64,000 nucleotides of DNA. It comes from Paenibacillus sp. FSL M7-0420 (GTDB taxonomy: Bacteria; Bacillota; Bacilli; Paenibacillales; Paenibacillaceae). The stretch covers positions 2,108,001-2,172,000 of the forward strand of contig NZ_JBBOCJ010000001.1 in assembly GCF_038002345.1 (NCBI RefSeq). The letters are read 5' to 3'. This document shows, piece after piece, positions 49,044 to 59,367 of this stretch. Under the pieces are notes generated by a model, which was given only the letters and a program-made list of their open reading frames with translations, made no database searches and was not told the DNA's origin. Position 1 is the first letter of the stretch, and every line of letters begins with the position of its first letter. The translations under genes were made by a program, and so were the position numbers.

Positions 49044-50720
49044 TTGACGGAAATGAATCAGCTTCACACATTAGCGGCGGAGATCATGGCTGCTGTGGCG
49101 GAATGGCTGCAGGAGAGTGAGGAGGAGAAGGGGAAAGCGATCCAGGAGGCGGTTAACCGCACTTCGCTGCAGGCCGGCATCCATGACTTGGTTTATATGC
49201 AGGTGGAGCAAGGGGAATTTAAGCTGTCTACCTGGATCAGCGACTATGGCTCGCCGGAATTTGAACGGCCCATCCCTCCGCCGGACCCGCCCATTACCCG
49301 GCAGCAAGCCGAGACAGTGTTGATTCCGTTGCTGGCGGAGGGAATTGGTGGAATACTGCAAGGCTATGCGGACAATCCTCTGATAGATTATCATCTTCAG
49401 GTAAGCCTTGAGCTTGATAATTTTGGGATTCTTCCGGTTCTGCATACGATTAATGAGCGCAAACGCGGTCTGCTGCTGGAGCGCATCCAAACGTATATCG
49501 CCAAGCTGGAGAATCATGCTTACCCAACCGATCCGCTGGAAAGCTTCTTTTTGGCGCAGCACCTGGTTGATCCGCTGCTGTTCCCGGAGCTTAATTCCGC
49601 TTTTGTGTTGCGCATCTATGAGCTGGTGATGGAACGCAATCGGGACAATCCGGCCAAGCTGAAGGAGCACCGCGGCAACTTTATCCGCGCTTTTACCGTG
49701 TGGGTAGAGGAAGAATTTCTGCCGGCCTATTATCATCGGATCAAGCCCAAGTGGGGAGTGGTGGAATATACGCTTAAAGCGGATGTGGATAAGGCGTCGA
49801 TCGATCAAGAGCATCTGGAACTTGTGCTGCAAACGGCCATCTTGATCATCAAATACGAACCGAACTACAGCCGGCAGAGAGGACTCGATTTGCTGGCTCG
49901 TTTGCAGGAACTGGGTTATGCGAAGGCGGCGCGGGTGATCAAGGAGGGCAGCGGCACGCTCCCTGCCGATGCAATTCACTATAAGGATCAGCAGCTTGAG
50001 TGCCAGGCACATGATGTGTTCTCCACGATCACCATTCGCATCAAAGAAGAGTGTGCGGACAGCTACGGCAAAGGGCTGGATTATATCTCGAACCTGCACA
50101 CGCTGGGATTCTTCCGCAGCTACCAAATCAAGCTGAAATCTTCGGTTAAGCAGGCAGTGGACGTTCCCGGTCTGGCCAAATCGCAAACACACCGTTTTTT
50201 TGCCAACGCGTTGCAATACGAGGAACTGCATCCCAAGCTTGAGGCATACGCAAGGCTGGCGATGGTCGAATTTGAGTGGTATGAGGATACCGAGGGGGAG
50301 AAAAATTGTATGCCCGGCACCTATGCTGTGTTTGGCCTTGGGCTAACGGACCCGCGCTATTATCCGCTGGTACAGGAATATATGAAGGTGGTAGACAGTG
50401 AGCATCAATCGGTGCAAGCGGCCTTCACTGCGGCTTTTATCCACCGGTTCGGTGTTGATGAAGCCAGCCTGCCGACGATAACGGCTTGTCTGCTCGCCTG
50501 CGAGGATGGCAAGTTCACCAAGCATGGACCGGCATTTGAAACAGCAAGCAATCTGCACGCGCTCGCCGGGATTCTGGCAACCCTTGAGCCGTACGAGGCC
50601 CGTCATATTGTCGAATTGGTCTGGGGAAGCACAGCGAAGCTGGAGAAGAAAGCGAAAGCGGCAAAAGGCGAGCTTACGGAAGGCTTCGCGCGGGTGCGCG
50701 ATGCAGTGAACCAACAATAA
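49044..50720 (+). CDS. Uncharacterised protein, possibly DUF6138 family
   Basis: A 558-residue soluble, mostly helical protein. I think it matches the DUF6138 family found in Paenibacillus, but without a search this is tentative. Features: helical N-terminus (AAEIMAAVAEWLQESEEEKG), central segment HPRG-like FIRAFTVWVEEEFLPAYYHRIKPKWG, then a repeat-like helical C-terminal half ending in Lys-rich KLEKKAKAAKGEL. There is no signal peptide, TM helix or catalytic motif. TTG at 49044 has GAGGTG seven bases upstream; the ATG three codons on is less well placed. It stands alone between a tRNA and a VOC gene. Confidence 0.6.
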   Translation: MTEMNQLHTLAAEIMAAVAEWLQESEEEKGKAIQEAVNRTSLQAGIHDLVYMQVEQGEFKLSTWISDYGSPEFERPIPPPDPPITRQQAETVLIPLLAEGIGGILQGYADNPLIDYHLQVSLELDNFGILPVLHTINERKRGLLLERIQTYIAKLENHAYPTDPLESFFLAQHLVDPLLFPELNSAFVLRIYELVMERNRDNPAKLKEHRGNFIRAFTVWVEEEFLPAYYHRIKPKWGVVEYTLKADVDKASIDQEHLELVLQTAILIIKYEPNYSRQRGLDLLARLQELGYAKAARVIKEGSGTLPADAIHYKDQQLECQAHDVFSTITIRIKEECADSYGKGLDYISNLHTLGFFRSYQIKLKSSVKQAVDVPGLAKSQTHRFFANALQYEELHPKLEAYARLAMVEFEWYEDTEGEKNCMPGTYAVFGLGLTDPRYYPLVQEYMKVVDSEHQSVQAAFTAAFIHRFGVDEASLPTITACLLACEDGKFTKHGPAFETASNLHALAGILATLEPYEARHIVELVWGSTAKLEKKAKAAKGELTEGFARVRDAVNQQ

Positions 50721-50812
50721 TCAGAGCAGAGGAGAAGGATGATGACGACACGACTTTAAGTACACACCCGCTTCTCCACGTCCGTACGTTACTTTATCCC
50801 ATCCGAACGCCG

Positions 50813-51181
50813 CTACATATGCTCCGCAAGCTGGACCTCGAAGCCGTCGGGGTCCAGAATGTAGAAGAAGCGCAGGCTGGGATTCGGCGCGATGGGGCCG
50901 CGGGCTACCGGGATTCCTTCCTTGCTAAGCTCCGCCATAGCCTCGTCCAGCGACCTGACCTCGAACCCTACAGACACTCCGCACTCCGGCTTCACTGGCG
51001 GGTCACTTCCTTCTATCAACTCAAGCTTGGGCTGCCCCTCTATCCCCAGCATGACGATCTGCTTCCCTCTGCTCTCGAATCTGCGCTCCACCGGAAGCCC
51101 TAGAATTCTGTGATAGAAATCAAGGGAAGCCTCCAGATTGCGTACCCTGAGTGTAATCCAATTCATCGTGAGCTCCATCAT
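50813..51181 (-). CDS. VOC-family (glyoxalase/bleomycin-resistance-like) protein
   Basis: A 122-residue protein with the beta-alpha-beta-beta-beta fold: VRNLEASLDFYHRILGLPVERRF, a middle MLGIEG...KLELIEG and a C-terminal FYILDPDGFEVQLAEH. Possible metal ligands are Glu54-region and Glu in FEVQLAE. AAAGGATGG precedes the ATG. The substrate is unknown; it may be a lyase, dioxygenase or drug-binding protein of this superfamily. Confidence 0.85.
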   Translation of the reverse strand: MMELTMNWITLRVRNLEASLDFYHRILGLPVERRFESRGKQIVMLGIEGQPKLELIEGSDPPVKPECGVSVGFEVRSLDEAMAELSKEGIPVARGPIAPNPSLRFFYILDPDGFEVQLAEHM

Positions 51182-51265
51182 GATCCATCCTTTGTTGTAT
51201 ATTTCAATTGCTGCTAAGATAAGCTATCCGCATATTTTAACATATTCGATCAGGAGGTTATAACC

Positions 51266-51631
51266 ATGAACATAACAACTATAGAAGCTGGAGGCACGAT
51301 CATCGCTGTAGTGAGCGGCAACGAGGCCGTGGTGGGGGATGTCCAGAGCGCACTGGATCTTATGGCAACGGTCCGCTATGAGACGGACTGCGACCGGATT
51401 GTGATCCATAAGGCGTTGCTGAGCGAGGAGTTCTTCGACCTCAAGACTCGGCTGGCCGGTGAGATTCTGCAGAAGTTCATTAATTATCAGGTGAAGGCTG
51501 CAATAGTCGGGGACTTCAGTGGCTATACCAGCCGCAGTCTGCGTGATTTTATCTATGAATGCAACCAGGGGAAGGATATATTTTTCGTAGCGGATGAGCA
51601 GCAGGCGGTTGAGCGGCTCATCCGGGTCTAG
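51266..51631 (+). CDS. DUF4180 family protein
   Basis: A 121-residue protein. The segment FFDLKTRLAGEILQKFINYQVKAAIVGDFSGYTSRSLRDFIYECNQGKDIFFV is the DUF4180 hallmark. Its function is not known; similar genes often stand near regulators or stress genes, but here the neighbours are a VOC gene (divergent) and a peptidase. AGGAGG lies upstream of the ATG. Confidence 0.88.
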   Translation: MNITTIEAGGTIIAVVSGNEAVVGDVQSALDLMATVRYETDCDRIVIHKALLSEEFFDLKTRLAGEILQKFINYQVKAAIVGDFSGYTSRSLRDFIYECNQGKDIFFVADEQQAVERLIRV

Positions 51632-51762
51632 ATTCTCGCAGCGTTAGAGCTAAGGGCTGCAACGTTAGCCTGGTCCTCTATGCAGCTCATACTGGAACCG
51701 GAAACCCCGGATATGATAAGCTCATGGAATCAGGGCAGCCCTGAACCAAGGAGGGAAAAGTT

Positions 51763-54693
51763 ATGAGCAGCTTAATAGCAGGTGAAGTTTATTCCGGGTT
51801 TGAAGTCATACGCAAGGAGTACATACGGGAAATCGAATCCTCCGTATACACGCTGGAGCATCAGCAGAGCGGCGCACGGCTGCTCTATGTACAGAATCAG
51901 GATGACAATAAGGTGTTCAGTGTCACGTTCCGGACTCCGCCTGCGGACAGCACGGGAGTGTTTCATATTCTGGAGCATTCGGTCCTCTGCGGCTCCGGCA
52001 AATTCCCGGTGAAGGAACCGTTCGTGGAGCTGCTGAAGGGCTCGATGAAGACGTTCCTGAACGCTTTTACCTTTGGCGACAAAACGATGTATCCGGTAGC
52101 CAGCCAGAATGACCAGGATTTTGCCAATCTGATGGAGGTCTATCTCGACAGCGTCTTTCAGCCGAATATTTACAGTCAGCCGGAGATCTTCGAGCAGGAG
52201 GGCTGGCATTATGAGCTCCCGCACTCCGGGGATGAGCTGATCTACAAGGGCGTCGTCTACAATGAGATGAAGGGCTCGTACTCCTCGCCGGTGACGGTGC
52301 TGATTGACCGGATCAAAAAATCGCTCTACCCGGGTACGATCTACCGTCACTCCTCCGGCGGTGATCCGCAGCATATCCCTGCCTTGACCTATGAGCAGTT
52401 TCTGGAGGCGCACCGGAATTATTATCACCCCTCGAACAGTTATTTCTATCTCTATGGCGATCTGAATATCGAGGCACGGCTGCAGTTTATCCATGAGGAA
52501 TACCTCAGCCGCTATACCCGCAAGGCTATGGATACTTCGATTGCACTACAGGCACCGACCGGCATGACCCAGCTTACGGCGGAGTATCCCATTCTGGAGA
52601 CGGAAACGGCTGCCGACAAGACATACTTGAGCCTGAATTATGTAATGGGCACCTCTGTGGACCGGGAGCTGAATCTGGCCTTTGCCATTCTGAAAAGCAT
52701 GCTGATGGACAGCAATGCCGCCCCGCTGAAGCAAGCGCTGCTGGAGAGCGGCCTTGGCAAGGATGTGGTTGCCTTTTATTCGGATAGCATGGCTCAGCCT
52801 ATGCTGGGTATTGCCTTGACGCATTCCAACCCCGGTGCCAAGGAAGAATTCGTGAATCTCGTCAGAGCTACCTTAAGCCGCCTGGCGGCGGAAGGACTGG
52901 ATGAGAAGCTGGTGCTGGCTGCGGTGAACAGCAAGGAATTTGAACTGCGGGAAGCCGATTTCAGCCAATATCCGAAGGGGCTCACCTACAACCTGGAAGT
53001 GATGAAGGCCTGGCTGTATGACGGCTTGCCGTCCACGTATCTGGAGTATGAAGCAGCGATTACGGCGATCCGTGAGCAAAGTGGCGAGCGGTATTTCGAG
53101 CGGCTGATTGAGACCTACCTGCTGAACAGTAACCACTGCAGTGTCGTTGTCCTCCAGCCCTCTCAGACTCTGGCGGGGGAAAAGGATGCGGCGGTCCGCA
53201 GCCGTCTGGCGTCATACAAAGCGTCTTTGGCCCCGGCACAGCTGGATGAGCTGGTGCTTAGCACGCAGAAGCTGCTGGCCCGGCAGAACACTCCAGACCC
53301 CGCAGAGGAGCTGGAGAAGCTGCCGAAGCTGACCTTGCAGGATATTAACCCTGTTGCCCCGGCCGGGGTACCCACAGTGGAGGTTGCGCTGGACGGGATT
53401 AAGGTGCTCCATCATGAAGTGGCTGCCGGGGCCATCGCCTATATCAAGCTGTACTGGGACACCAACGTGCTTGCCGCGCAGCAGATTCCTTATCTGGAGC
53501 TGCTGGCGAGAGTGCTTGGACAGCTGGAGACGGAAGCCTACAGTATCGAGGAGCTGACCAGTGAGATCGGGATCACGACCGGGGGCATCCGTTTTCAGAA
53601 TGAGGTGTTCGGAGCCGGGAAGTCTGCGCAAGGAAGCTATCAGGCCAAGTTCAGCGCGCGGATCAAGGTCATGCAGGGCAACATCGGCGGTTCTCTGAAG
53701 CTGCTGCATGAGCTGCTCTACGGCAGCAATCTGGATAACCTGTCCAAGCTGCAGGAGATTGTCCGCCGGGAAGCCTCCGGGATGGAAGCGATGCTGACCC
53801 AGAAGGGCAATGAGATTGCAGCCAGCCGGGTGCTGTCCTATTTCTCGGATCGGGGGATGTACGAAGAGCAGCTTAGCGGCGTGGCGTATTACCGCTTCAT
53901 CAAGGAGCTTGCCCGCACCATTGACCAGCAGGCTGAGGGACTTGCGGATACCTTGAAGGAAATCTGCGGGCTGTTGTTCAATACGCAGAATCTGACGCTC
54001 TCGCTCACTGGTACGGCGGATTCGTATGCAGAATTCGCCGCACATGTGAAGGAGCTGGACCTGAGCAGACGGGTAGTAGACTCCCAGCCGCTCTTATCAG
54101 CACAGGGGCAGGCGGTCAACGAAGGCTTCATGTCCGCGAGCCAGGTGCAGTATGTAGTCAAAGGTTATGACTACAAGAAGTTGGGCTTCGCCTATTCCGG
54201 CAAGCTCCAGGTGCTCAAGAAGATCCTCAGCCTGACCTACCTGTGGAATACGGTCCGGGTCAAGGGCGGTGCGTATGGCGGCAATCTGCTCCTGCGCCGC
54301 GACGGGGTAATCCTGTTCACTTCCTACCGCGACCCGAACCTGCTGGAGACGCTGGAGATCTATGACCGGGCCTCTCAGTTTGCCGGAGAATATTCGGCAG
54401 ATGAAGCGGAGATGGAGAGGGCAATTATCGGGACTCTGGCTATGCTTGACCAACCGCTTAGCCCCGGCGCGCAAGGCCGTCAGGCGGACCGGCATTATTT
54501 CGAGCAGATTACGGCGGAAGACCTTCAGCAGGAGCGTAATGAAATCCTGTCGGCCACAGCTGGGGATATGAGAAGCTATGCGGGTCTGCTTAGGGCGGTA
54601 ACGCAGCAGAATTACTTCTGTGTGGTCGGAGGCGAATCCAAGCTGAAATCAGCTTCCGGTGCCTTTGGCAGTCTGGAGGAGCTGGTGAAATAA
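51763..54693 (+). CDS. M16C metallopeptidase (PreP/insulinase-like)
   Basis: A 976-residue zinc peptidase, the normal length for presequence-protease-like M16C enzymes. The inverted zinc motif is HILEH (His68, Glu71, His72) in VFHILEHSVLCGSGKFPVKEPF; the third ligand probably lies in YNEMKGSYSSP. Four M16-type domains form two halves enclosing a degradation chamber. No signal peptide is present, so it acts on peptides in the cytosol. AAGGAGGG precedes the ATG. It has its own terminator. Confidence 0.93.
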   Translation: MSSLIAGEVYSGFEVIRKEYIREIESSVYTLEHQQSGARLLYVQNQDDNKVFSVTFRTPPADSTGVFHILEHSVLCGSGKFPVKEPFVELLKGSMKTFLNAFTFGDKTMYPVASQNDQDFANLMEVYLDSVFQPNIYSQPEIFEQEGWHYELPHSGDELIYKGVVYNEMKGSYSSPVTVLIDRIKKSLYPGTIYRHSSGGDPQHIPALTYEQFLEAHRNYYHPSNSYFYLYGDLNIEARLQFIHEEYLSRYTRKAMDTSIALQAPTGMTQLTAEYPILETETAADKTYLSLNYVMGTSVDRELNLAFAILKSMLMDSNAAPLKQALLESGLGKDVVAFYSDSMAQPMLGIALTHSNPGAKEEFVNLVRATLSRLAAEGLDEKLVLAAVNSKEFELREADFSQYPKGLTYNLEVMKAWLYDGLPSTYLEYEAAITAIREQSGERYFERLIETYLLNSNHCSVVVLQPSQTLAGEKDAAVRSRLASYKASLAPAQLDELVLSTQKLLARQNTPDPAEELEKLPKLTLQDINPVAPAGVPTVEVALDGIKVLHHEVAAGAIAYIKLYWDTNVLAAQQIPYLELLARVLGQLETEAYSIEELTSEIGITTGGIRFQNEVFGAGKSAQGSYQAKFSARIKVMQGNIGGSLKLLHELLYGSNLDNLSKLQEIVRREASGMEAMLTQKGNEIAASRVLSYFSDRGMYEEQLSGVAYYRFIKELARTIDQQAEGLADTLKEICGLLFNTQNLTLSLTGTADSYAEFAAHVKELDLSRRVVDSQPLLSAQGQAVNEGFMSASQVQYVVKGYDYKKLGFAYSGKLQVLKKILSLTYLWNTVRVKGGAYGGNLLLRRDGVILFTSYRDPNLLETLEIYDRASQFAGEYSADEAEMERAIIGTLAMLDQPLSPGAQGRQADRHYFEQITAEDLQQERNEILSATAGDMRSYAGLLRAVTQQNYFCVVGGESKLKSASGAFGSLEELVK

Positions 54694-54730
54694 GCGGAAG
54701 CGGCTGCGATTAACCAGCTAACACACAATT

Positions 54731-54771
54731 GGGTGCCTCAGGAGCTGTTGACACAGCCGGGGCACCCTGTT
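54731..54771 (+). terminator. Terminator of the M16C peptidase gene
   Basis: GGGTGCC (54731-54737) pairs with GGCACCC (54761-54767), with CTGT/ACAG inside, followed by TGTTT. Confidence 0.7.
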
Positions 54772-54854
54772 TGCTGTGGCTTGATAATTTCTTTGAATAT
54801 TCACCTATTTAGTTTTAGAATATAAAGATTACTGACTTCTAGGAGGAACAATAC

Positions 54855-55904
54855 GTGGAACTTGGAATAAGCACCTTTGTCGAGACAACACCTGATGTGA
54901 ATACCGGAGTGACGCTAAGCCATGCGGAGCGGCTGCGCGAAGTGGTAGAGGAGATCGTGCTTGCGGATCAGGTGGGACTGGATGTATACGGCGTGGGTGA
55001 GCATCACCGGCCTGATTTTGCAGCTTCATCGCCTGCTGTGCTGATGGCGGCCGCTGTACCGCTGACGACCCGCATCCGCCTGACCAGTGCGGTCATGATT
55101 CTGTCCTCAGCCGATCCGGTGCGGGTATTTCAGGATTTCGCGACATTGGACGGAATATCGGGCGGCCGTGCCGAGATTATGGTGGGCCGGGGCTCGTTCA
55201 CCGAGTCGTTTCCTCTATTCGGCTATGATCTGAAGGACTACGAAGAGCTATTTGACGAGAAGCTGGACCTGCTGCTCAAGCTGCGTGAGCCCGGCAAGGT
55301 GAACTGGAGCGGCAAGCACCGTCCGGCTATAACGAATCTGGAGATCTATCCGCGCCCGGAGCAGAATCCGCTGCCGGTATGGATTGCGAGTGCGGGAACT
55401 CCGGAGTCTGCGGTACGTGCGGGTACCCTGGGACTACCCTTTGCCCTGGCGATTATAGGCAATGTGAACCCTTCAGATTATGCCATGCATGTACGGCTCT
55501 ACAAGGAAGCAGCGGCCAAGGCCGGTCATGATGTGTCCAAGCTTCCGATTGCCTCACACTCTCATGGTTATGTTGCGGAGACGGAGGAGCTTGCGGTAGA
55601 GGGCTTCTTCCCGTCCACACATGCGCGGACGAATATCCGGGCGGTGGAGAAAGGACTGCCTTCGTATCAACGTGCGGATTACGATGCTGCCCGCAGCTTT
55701 GACGGTGCTCTATATGTGGGTGACCCGGACACAGTTGCCCGCAAAATCATCCACCTCTACGAGCATGTAGGGATCACCCGCTTCCTGCTACATGTCCCGC
55801 ACGGCTCCATGCCGCATGCCCAGGTAATACAGGCCATCCGTCTCTTCGGGACAGAGGTAGCGCCTAGAGTGCGGGAGGGAATTAAGCGGTTGAAGGAAGC
55901 CTAA
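54855..55904 (+). CDS. LLM-class flavin-dependent oxidoreductase
   Basis: A 349-residue luciferase-like monooxygenase-fold protein. Typical segments are GVGEHHRPDF, SSADPVRVFQDFATLDGISGGRAEIMVGRGSF, and PLPVWIASAG. It would use FMN (or F420 in some relatives) to oxidise a small molecule; the substrate is unknown. GTG at 54855 has AGGAGG eight bases upstream. It stands alone with its own terminator. Confidence 0.9.
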   Translation: MELGISTFVETTPDVNTGVTLSHAERLREVVEEIVLADQVGLDVYGVGEHHRPDFAASSPAVLMAAAVPLTTRIRLTSAVMILSSADPVRVFQDFATLDGISGGRAEIMVGRGSFTESFPLFGYDLKDYEELFDEKLDLLLKLREPGKVNWSGKHRPAITNLEIYPRPEQNPLPVWIASAGTPESAVRAGTLGLPFALAIIGNVNPSDYAMHVRLYKEAAAKAGHDVSKLPIASHSHGYVAETEELAVEGFFPSTHARTNIRAVEKGLPSYQRADYDAARSFDGALYVGDPDTVARKIIHLYEHVGITRFLLHVPHGSMPHAQVIQAIRLFGTEVAPRVREGIKRLKEA

Positions 55905-55934
55905 CTGCCGTTACGAGCTTAGACAACAGTGAAC

Positions 55935-55962
55935 AGCCCCCGTGCCTTATGGCCCGGGGGCT
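55935..55962 (+). terminator. Terminator after the LLM oxidoreductase gene
   Basis: AGCCCCCG pairs with CGGGGGCT around a GC-containing loop; only a short T-run follows. It may serve the convergent aldolase gene too. Confidence 0.65.
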
Positions 55963-56007
55963 TAAGTCTGCAAATCTATGAAACCAGAGAACAGGCAGCC
56001 AGAGGGC

Positions 56008-56892
56008 TTAAGTAATCGAAGCCTCATAGATGGCCTGGATCGACGCAGCGAGGGTGCTGTTAAATTCATCTTCCGTCTGCTGATCGCTGAGACCCTGGGA
56101 CAAAGCGCGGGAGAAGCTGGCAATCACTCCATGCTGCCGGGCCAGCTTCTCGTTGGCTTCAGCCTGGGTATACCCTCCTGAGAGGGCTACGATCCGAACC
56201 ACATGGGGATCTGCGGCGAGCTCGCTGTATAAATTATCCTCCGTCGGGATCGACAGCTTGAGCATGACCTTCACGCCATCTGCCAGCTCAGACAAGCGGG
56301 CGGCCAGTTCACGCTTCAGCAATTGCTCTGACGCCTGCTTGTCCTTACTGAGGATGTCTACTTCCGGTTCAATAATCGGAACGAGTCCGAAGGCGGCGAT
56401 CTGCTTGGCCAGCTCGAACTGCTGTTCCACTACCTGCCGGATACCCTCCGGGTTCGCCTCATGGATCACGGAGCGCATTTTGGTGCCGAAGATATGCTTG
56501 CTGACTGCCCGCTTCAGCAGATCATCGAGGGCCGGAATAGGCTTCATGAGCTGGACTCCGTGCTGAGGAGCGGCCAGTCCCTGGTCAATTTTGAGAAAAG
56601 GCACAACGCCTTTCTGCTCCCACAGGTAATCGGCGGTATATTGCCCGTCTATGAGGCGGTCCATCGTGTTCTCGAATAGAATTGCACCGAGAATATGCTC
56701 GCCTGTAAAGGCAGGACTCTGAATAATGCGTGTTCTCATGCTGTGAACCATGGTGTACATCTCTTCGTCTCCGGAATAACGGTCTTCTTTAATACCGTAT
56801 TGCAGCAGCGCTTTGGGGGTGCTTCCTCCGCTCTGATCCAGAGCAGCTATAAAGCCTTGGCCAGTGTGAATCCGGTCCAATTGTTCAGTATT
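56008..56892 (-). CDS. fda: Class I fructose-bisphosphate aldolase
   Basis: A 294-residue Schiff-base aldolase that splits fructose-1,6-bisphosphate in glycolysis. It is close to the staphylococcal-type Fda: [63 protein letters not shown] (with the probable Schiff-base Lys) and [10 protein letters not shown]. The ATG at 56892 begins MNTEQLDRI, the usual start; AAGGGA lies about 13 bases upstream, while the ATGs at 56919 and 56907 are poorly placed. The organism probably also has a class II enzyme elsewhere. Confidence 0.93.
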   Translation of the reverse strand, partial: NTEQLDRIHTGQGFIAALDQSGGSTPKALLQYGIKEDRYSGDEEMYTMVHSMRTRIIQSPAFTGEHILGAILFENTMDRLIDGQYTADYLWEQKGVVPFLKIDQGLAAPQHGVQLMKPIPALDDLLKRAVSKHIFGTKMRSVIHEANPEGIRQVVEQQFELAKQIAAFGLVPIIEPEVDILSKDKQASEQLLKRELAARLSELADGVKVMLKLSIPTEDNLYSELAADPHVVRIVALSGGYTQAEANEKLARQHGVIASFSRALSQGLSDQQTEDEFNSTLAASIQAIYEASIT

Positions 56893-57069
56893 CATGGTTA
56901 GGTTCATTCCCTTCTGCAAAATGAGATGGTTAGTGTACCCTGTCTAGTATAGCACTTGCACATAAGGACATACATGCGGGTCCGGCAGAGCTTTCCATTT
57001 GAGTTGAGAGATATGGTATGTTACCTTCTTCAATAGGATGGTATGATAGAAAGTGGGGTGAATTTAATT

Positions 57070-57717
57070 ATGACAAACGAAACAACCAATGAGACCACGA
57101 ATGAGCCGGTCAACGGTGAGGCGGAAGCTGCCGAGCAGGCCATGACCGAAGAGAACTGGAATGAGCTGCTCAAGGCTGTTTTTCATAACGGCATTGTAGC
57201 GCTCAAAATGAGCTTCAGCGATGTGGAAGGACAGGTGCTGAACCTGGACAACTACGGCCCGGTATATGTATTCCGTGTGAAGGATAAAGATAACGCTGAT
57301 TATTACTGCGGCTTCTTCCTTCGTGAGCTGGCTGCCCGGTTCCAGTCCGGCAACAGTCCGGAGATCTGGATGGCCTCTTTCTTCCACGAGCTGATGAAGA
57401 CCAAGGGAGGCAACTCCATGCCTAAGCCGCTCGCCAGTGAAGAGGAAGCCAAGGCCGCTGTCGATAATGTGCTGGTTCCGATGTGTATCGCCGCTGTAAC
57501 GGAGGAGTTCGCACCGGAGCAGGTGCATGCCGGACTGGCCTGGAACGAGGAGCATGGACCGGTCTTTGAAGCAGGCTTCCCTGCAATTACGGACGGAAAT
57601 AACGTATGCGCTATCCCGCTCCATCTGTTACTGACCCATCTGCAGCTTAACCGTGATCCTTCGGAGCTGCTCGTGCAAGGGATGTACAAGATCCGCGAAG
57701 AGCACGGACTCGAGTAG
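57070..57717 (+). CDS. Uncharacterised protein with acidic N-terminus
   Basis: A 215-residue soluble protein that I do not recognise. The N-terminal 30 residues are low-complexity Thr/Asn/Glu (TNETTNETTNEPVNGEAEAAEQ). The rest looks globular: FHNGIVALKMSFSDVEGQVLNLDN, ADYYCGFFLRELAARF and LVPMCIAAVTEEFAPEQV. No TM helix or signal is present. The ATG at 57070 has GTGGGGTG 12 bases upstream; the frame extends nine codons back. It has its own terminator and no clear operon partner. Confidence 0.7.
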   Translation: MTNETTNETTNEPVNGEAEAAEQAMTEENWNELLKAVFHNGIVALKMSFSDVEGQVLNLDNYGPVYVFRVKDKDNADYYCGFFLRELAARFQSGNSPEIWMASFFHELMKTKGGNSMPKPLASEEEAKAAVDNVLVPMCIAAVTEEFAPEQVHAGLAWNEEHGPVFEAGFPAITDGNNVCAIPLHLLLTHLQLNRDPSELLVQGMYKIREEHGLE

Positions 57718-57752
57718 TACGGCAATCAAGGTATTATCTTTGCAAAAGCATG

Positions 57753-57780
57753 AACCGCCTCCGTTGGAGAGCGGTTTTTT
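57753..57780 (+). terminator. Terminator after the uncharacterised gene
   Basis: AACCGC-CTCC pairs with GGAG-GCGGTT around GTT, followed by six T's. Confidence 0.88.
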
Positions 57781-58025
57781 GCTGTGGCTGGGCTTGATGA
57801 GGCAGTGTCTTCCGAAAGGCCGGCCCTTCCTTTTCCGCCGGGTTCGCTGAATTGTCAAATTTCTGGTTCTTCCGGGAAGCAAAAACGATATATATGGGAT
57901 GTAGCAGAAGAAGGCGCTGCCAATATCCATATCCGAAACCGGTTGGGTAAGGTTTCAACTGCACGAACGTACGCGTGCATTGAAATAAGGCTGGCAATTT
58001 TGAAAGGCAAAAGAGGAGGACAAAG

Positions 58026-59267
58026 ATGGTTAGAAGAGGTAAAGTCTTAAGCTTGTTCATGCTGTTCACGTTATTAATCGCACTGGTCCCTGCGGGGAGT
58101 GCAAGCGCAGCAACCTGGAATCTGGCCTGGAGCGATGAGTTCGACGGCTCCTCGCTGAACACCGCCAACTGGACGGCTGAGACGGGCACAGGCAGCGGCG
58201 GCTGGGGCAACAATGAACTGCAATACTATACGAACCGTTCACAGAACCTGAAGGTAACCGGCGGGAACTTGGTCATCACGGCGCAGAAAGAATCCTATGA
58301 AGGCATGAATTATACCTCGGCACGGATTAAGACACAGGGACTCAAGAATTTCACCTATGGCAAAATCGAAGCCAGAATCAAGTTGCCCTCAGGCCAAGGA
58401 TTATGGCCTGCGTTCTGGATGCTCGGCTCCAATATCAACACCCCGCCCGGCTGGCCGGCCTGCGGAGAGATCGATATTATGGAGCGGGTAAATAATAACG
58501 CTGCTGTCAACGGTACGGTGCACTGGGATGCAGGCGGCCATGCCGAATTCGGAAGGGTATCCGGTAATCTGGACTTCTCCCAATACCATGTATACAGTGT
58601 GGAATGGGATTCGAAGTACATCAGATGGTTCGTCGACGGCAACCAGTTCAATGAATTCTATATTGAGAACGGAACCGGCAATACGGAGGAATTCCAGAAG
58701 CCGTTCTTCCTGCTGCTGAACCTCGCGGTAGGCGGTAACTGGCCGGGCGCTCCGAACAGCTCCACCCCCTTCCCGGCGCAGATGCTTGTGGATTATGTAC
58801 GGGTGTATCAGGCGGGTGCGCCTTCGACCGGCATTGTCAGCGGCGGGGTCTACACCTTAATGAACAAGGCAAGCGGCAAGGTAGTGGATGTGAAGGATGT
58901 GTCTACGGCAGACGGAGCGAAGCTGCATCAGTGGACCAATTATACCGCAGCCAATCAGCAATTCAGAGTGGAGAGCACAGGAGACGGCTTCTACAAGCTT
59001 ACAGCGATGCATAGCGGCAAACTGCTGGATGTGCCGAATGCCTCCACGGCAAGCGGAGTCCAGCTTCAGCAGGCGAATGACAACGGCAGCAACGCCCAGC
59101 GGTGGAGCATCGTCGATGTGGGCGGCGGATATTACAAGCTGATCTCCAAAGCCAGCGGGCTGGCTATGGATGTCTCGAACTCCTCTACCGCAGACGGAGC
59201 GGTCGTGCAGCAATGGACAGATAACGGAACCGATGCGCAGAAGTGGCAGCTGACCAAGATTAATTAG
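58026..59267 (+). CDS. Secreted GH16 beta-glucanase with C-terminal ricin-type lectin domain
   Basis: A 413-residue extracellular enzyme. A signal peptide (1-28, ending ASA-A) is followed by a GH16 domain (about 30-268) with the catalytic GEIDIMERV motif (Glu148, Asp150, Glu153) and WPAFWMLG, as in laminarinases (endo-beta-1,3-glucanases). The C-terminal 140 residues form a ricin-B/CBM13-like lectin with three QxW-type repeats (LHQWTN, LQQAND, VQQWTD), probably for glucan binding. The ATG has GAGGACAAAG upstream. It fits fungal- or plant-wall degradation, typical for Paenibacillus. It has its own terminator. Confidence 0.93.
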   Translation: MVRRGKVLSLFMLFTLLIALVPAGSASAATWNLAWSDEFDGSSLNTANWTAETGTGSGGWGNNELQYYTNRSQNLKVTGGNLVITAQKESYEGMNYTSARIKTQGLKNFTYGKIEARIKLPSGQGLWPAFWMLGSNINTPPGWPACGEIDIMERVNNNAAVNGTVHWDAGGHAEFGRVSGNLDFSQYHVYSVEWDSKYIRWFVDGNQFNEFYIENGTGNTEEFQKPFFLLLNLAVGGNWPGAPNSSTPFPAQMLVDYVRVYQAGAPSTGIVSGGVYTLMNKASGKVVDVKDVSTADGAKLHQWTNYTAANQQFRVESTGDGFYKLTAMHSGKLLDVPNASTASGVQLQQANDNGSNAQRWSIVDVGGGYYKLISKASGLAMDVSNSSTADGAVVQQWTDNGTDAQKWQLTKIN

Positions 59268-59310
59268 GGCAGTGGAACGCTTATACTGCTGCAAAAGGGC
59301 TTAAGAAAGG

Positions 59311-59350
59311 GAGAAGCCCCGCAAGCCTGTCGGCTGGGCGGGGCTTCCTG
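59311..59350. terminator. Terminator between the GH16 and anti-sigma genes
   Basis: GAAGCCCCGC (59313-59322) pairs with GCGGGGCTTC (59338-59347), with AGCC/GGCT inside. It lies between convergent genes and has only weak T-runs. Confidence 0.75.
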
Positions 59351-59367
59351 CTGTTTGCGGCAAGCTT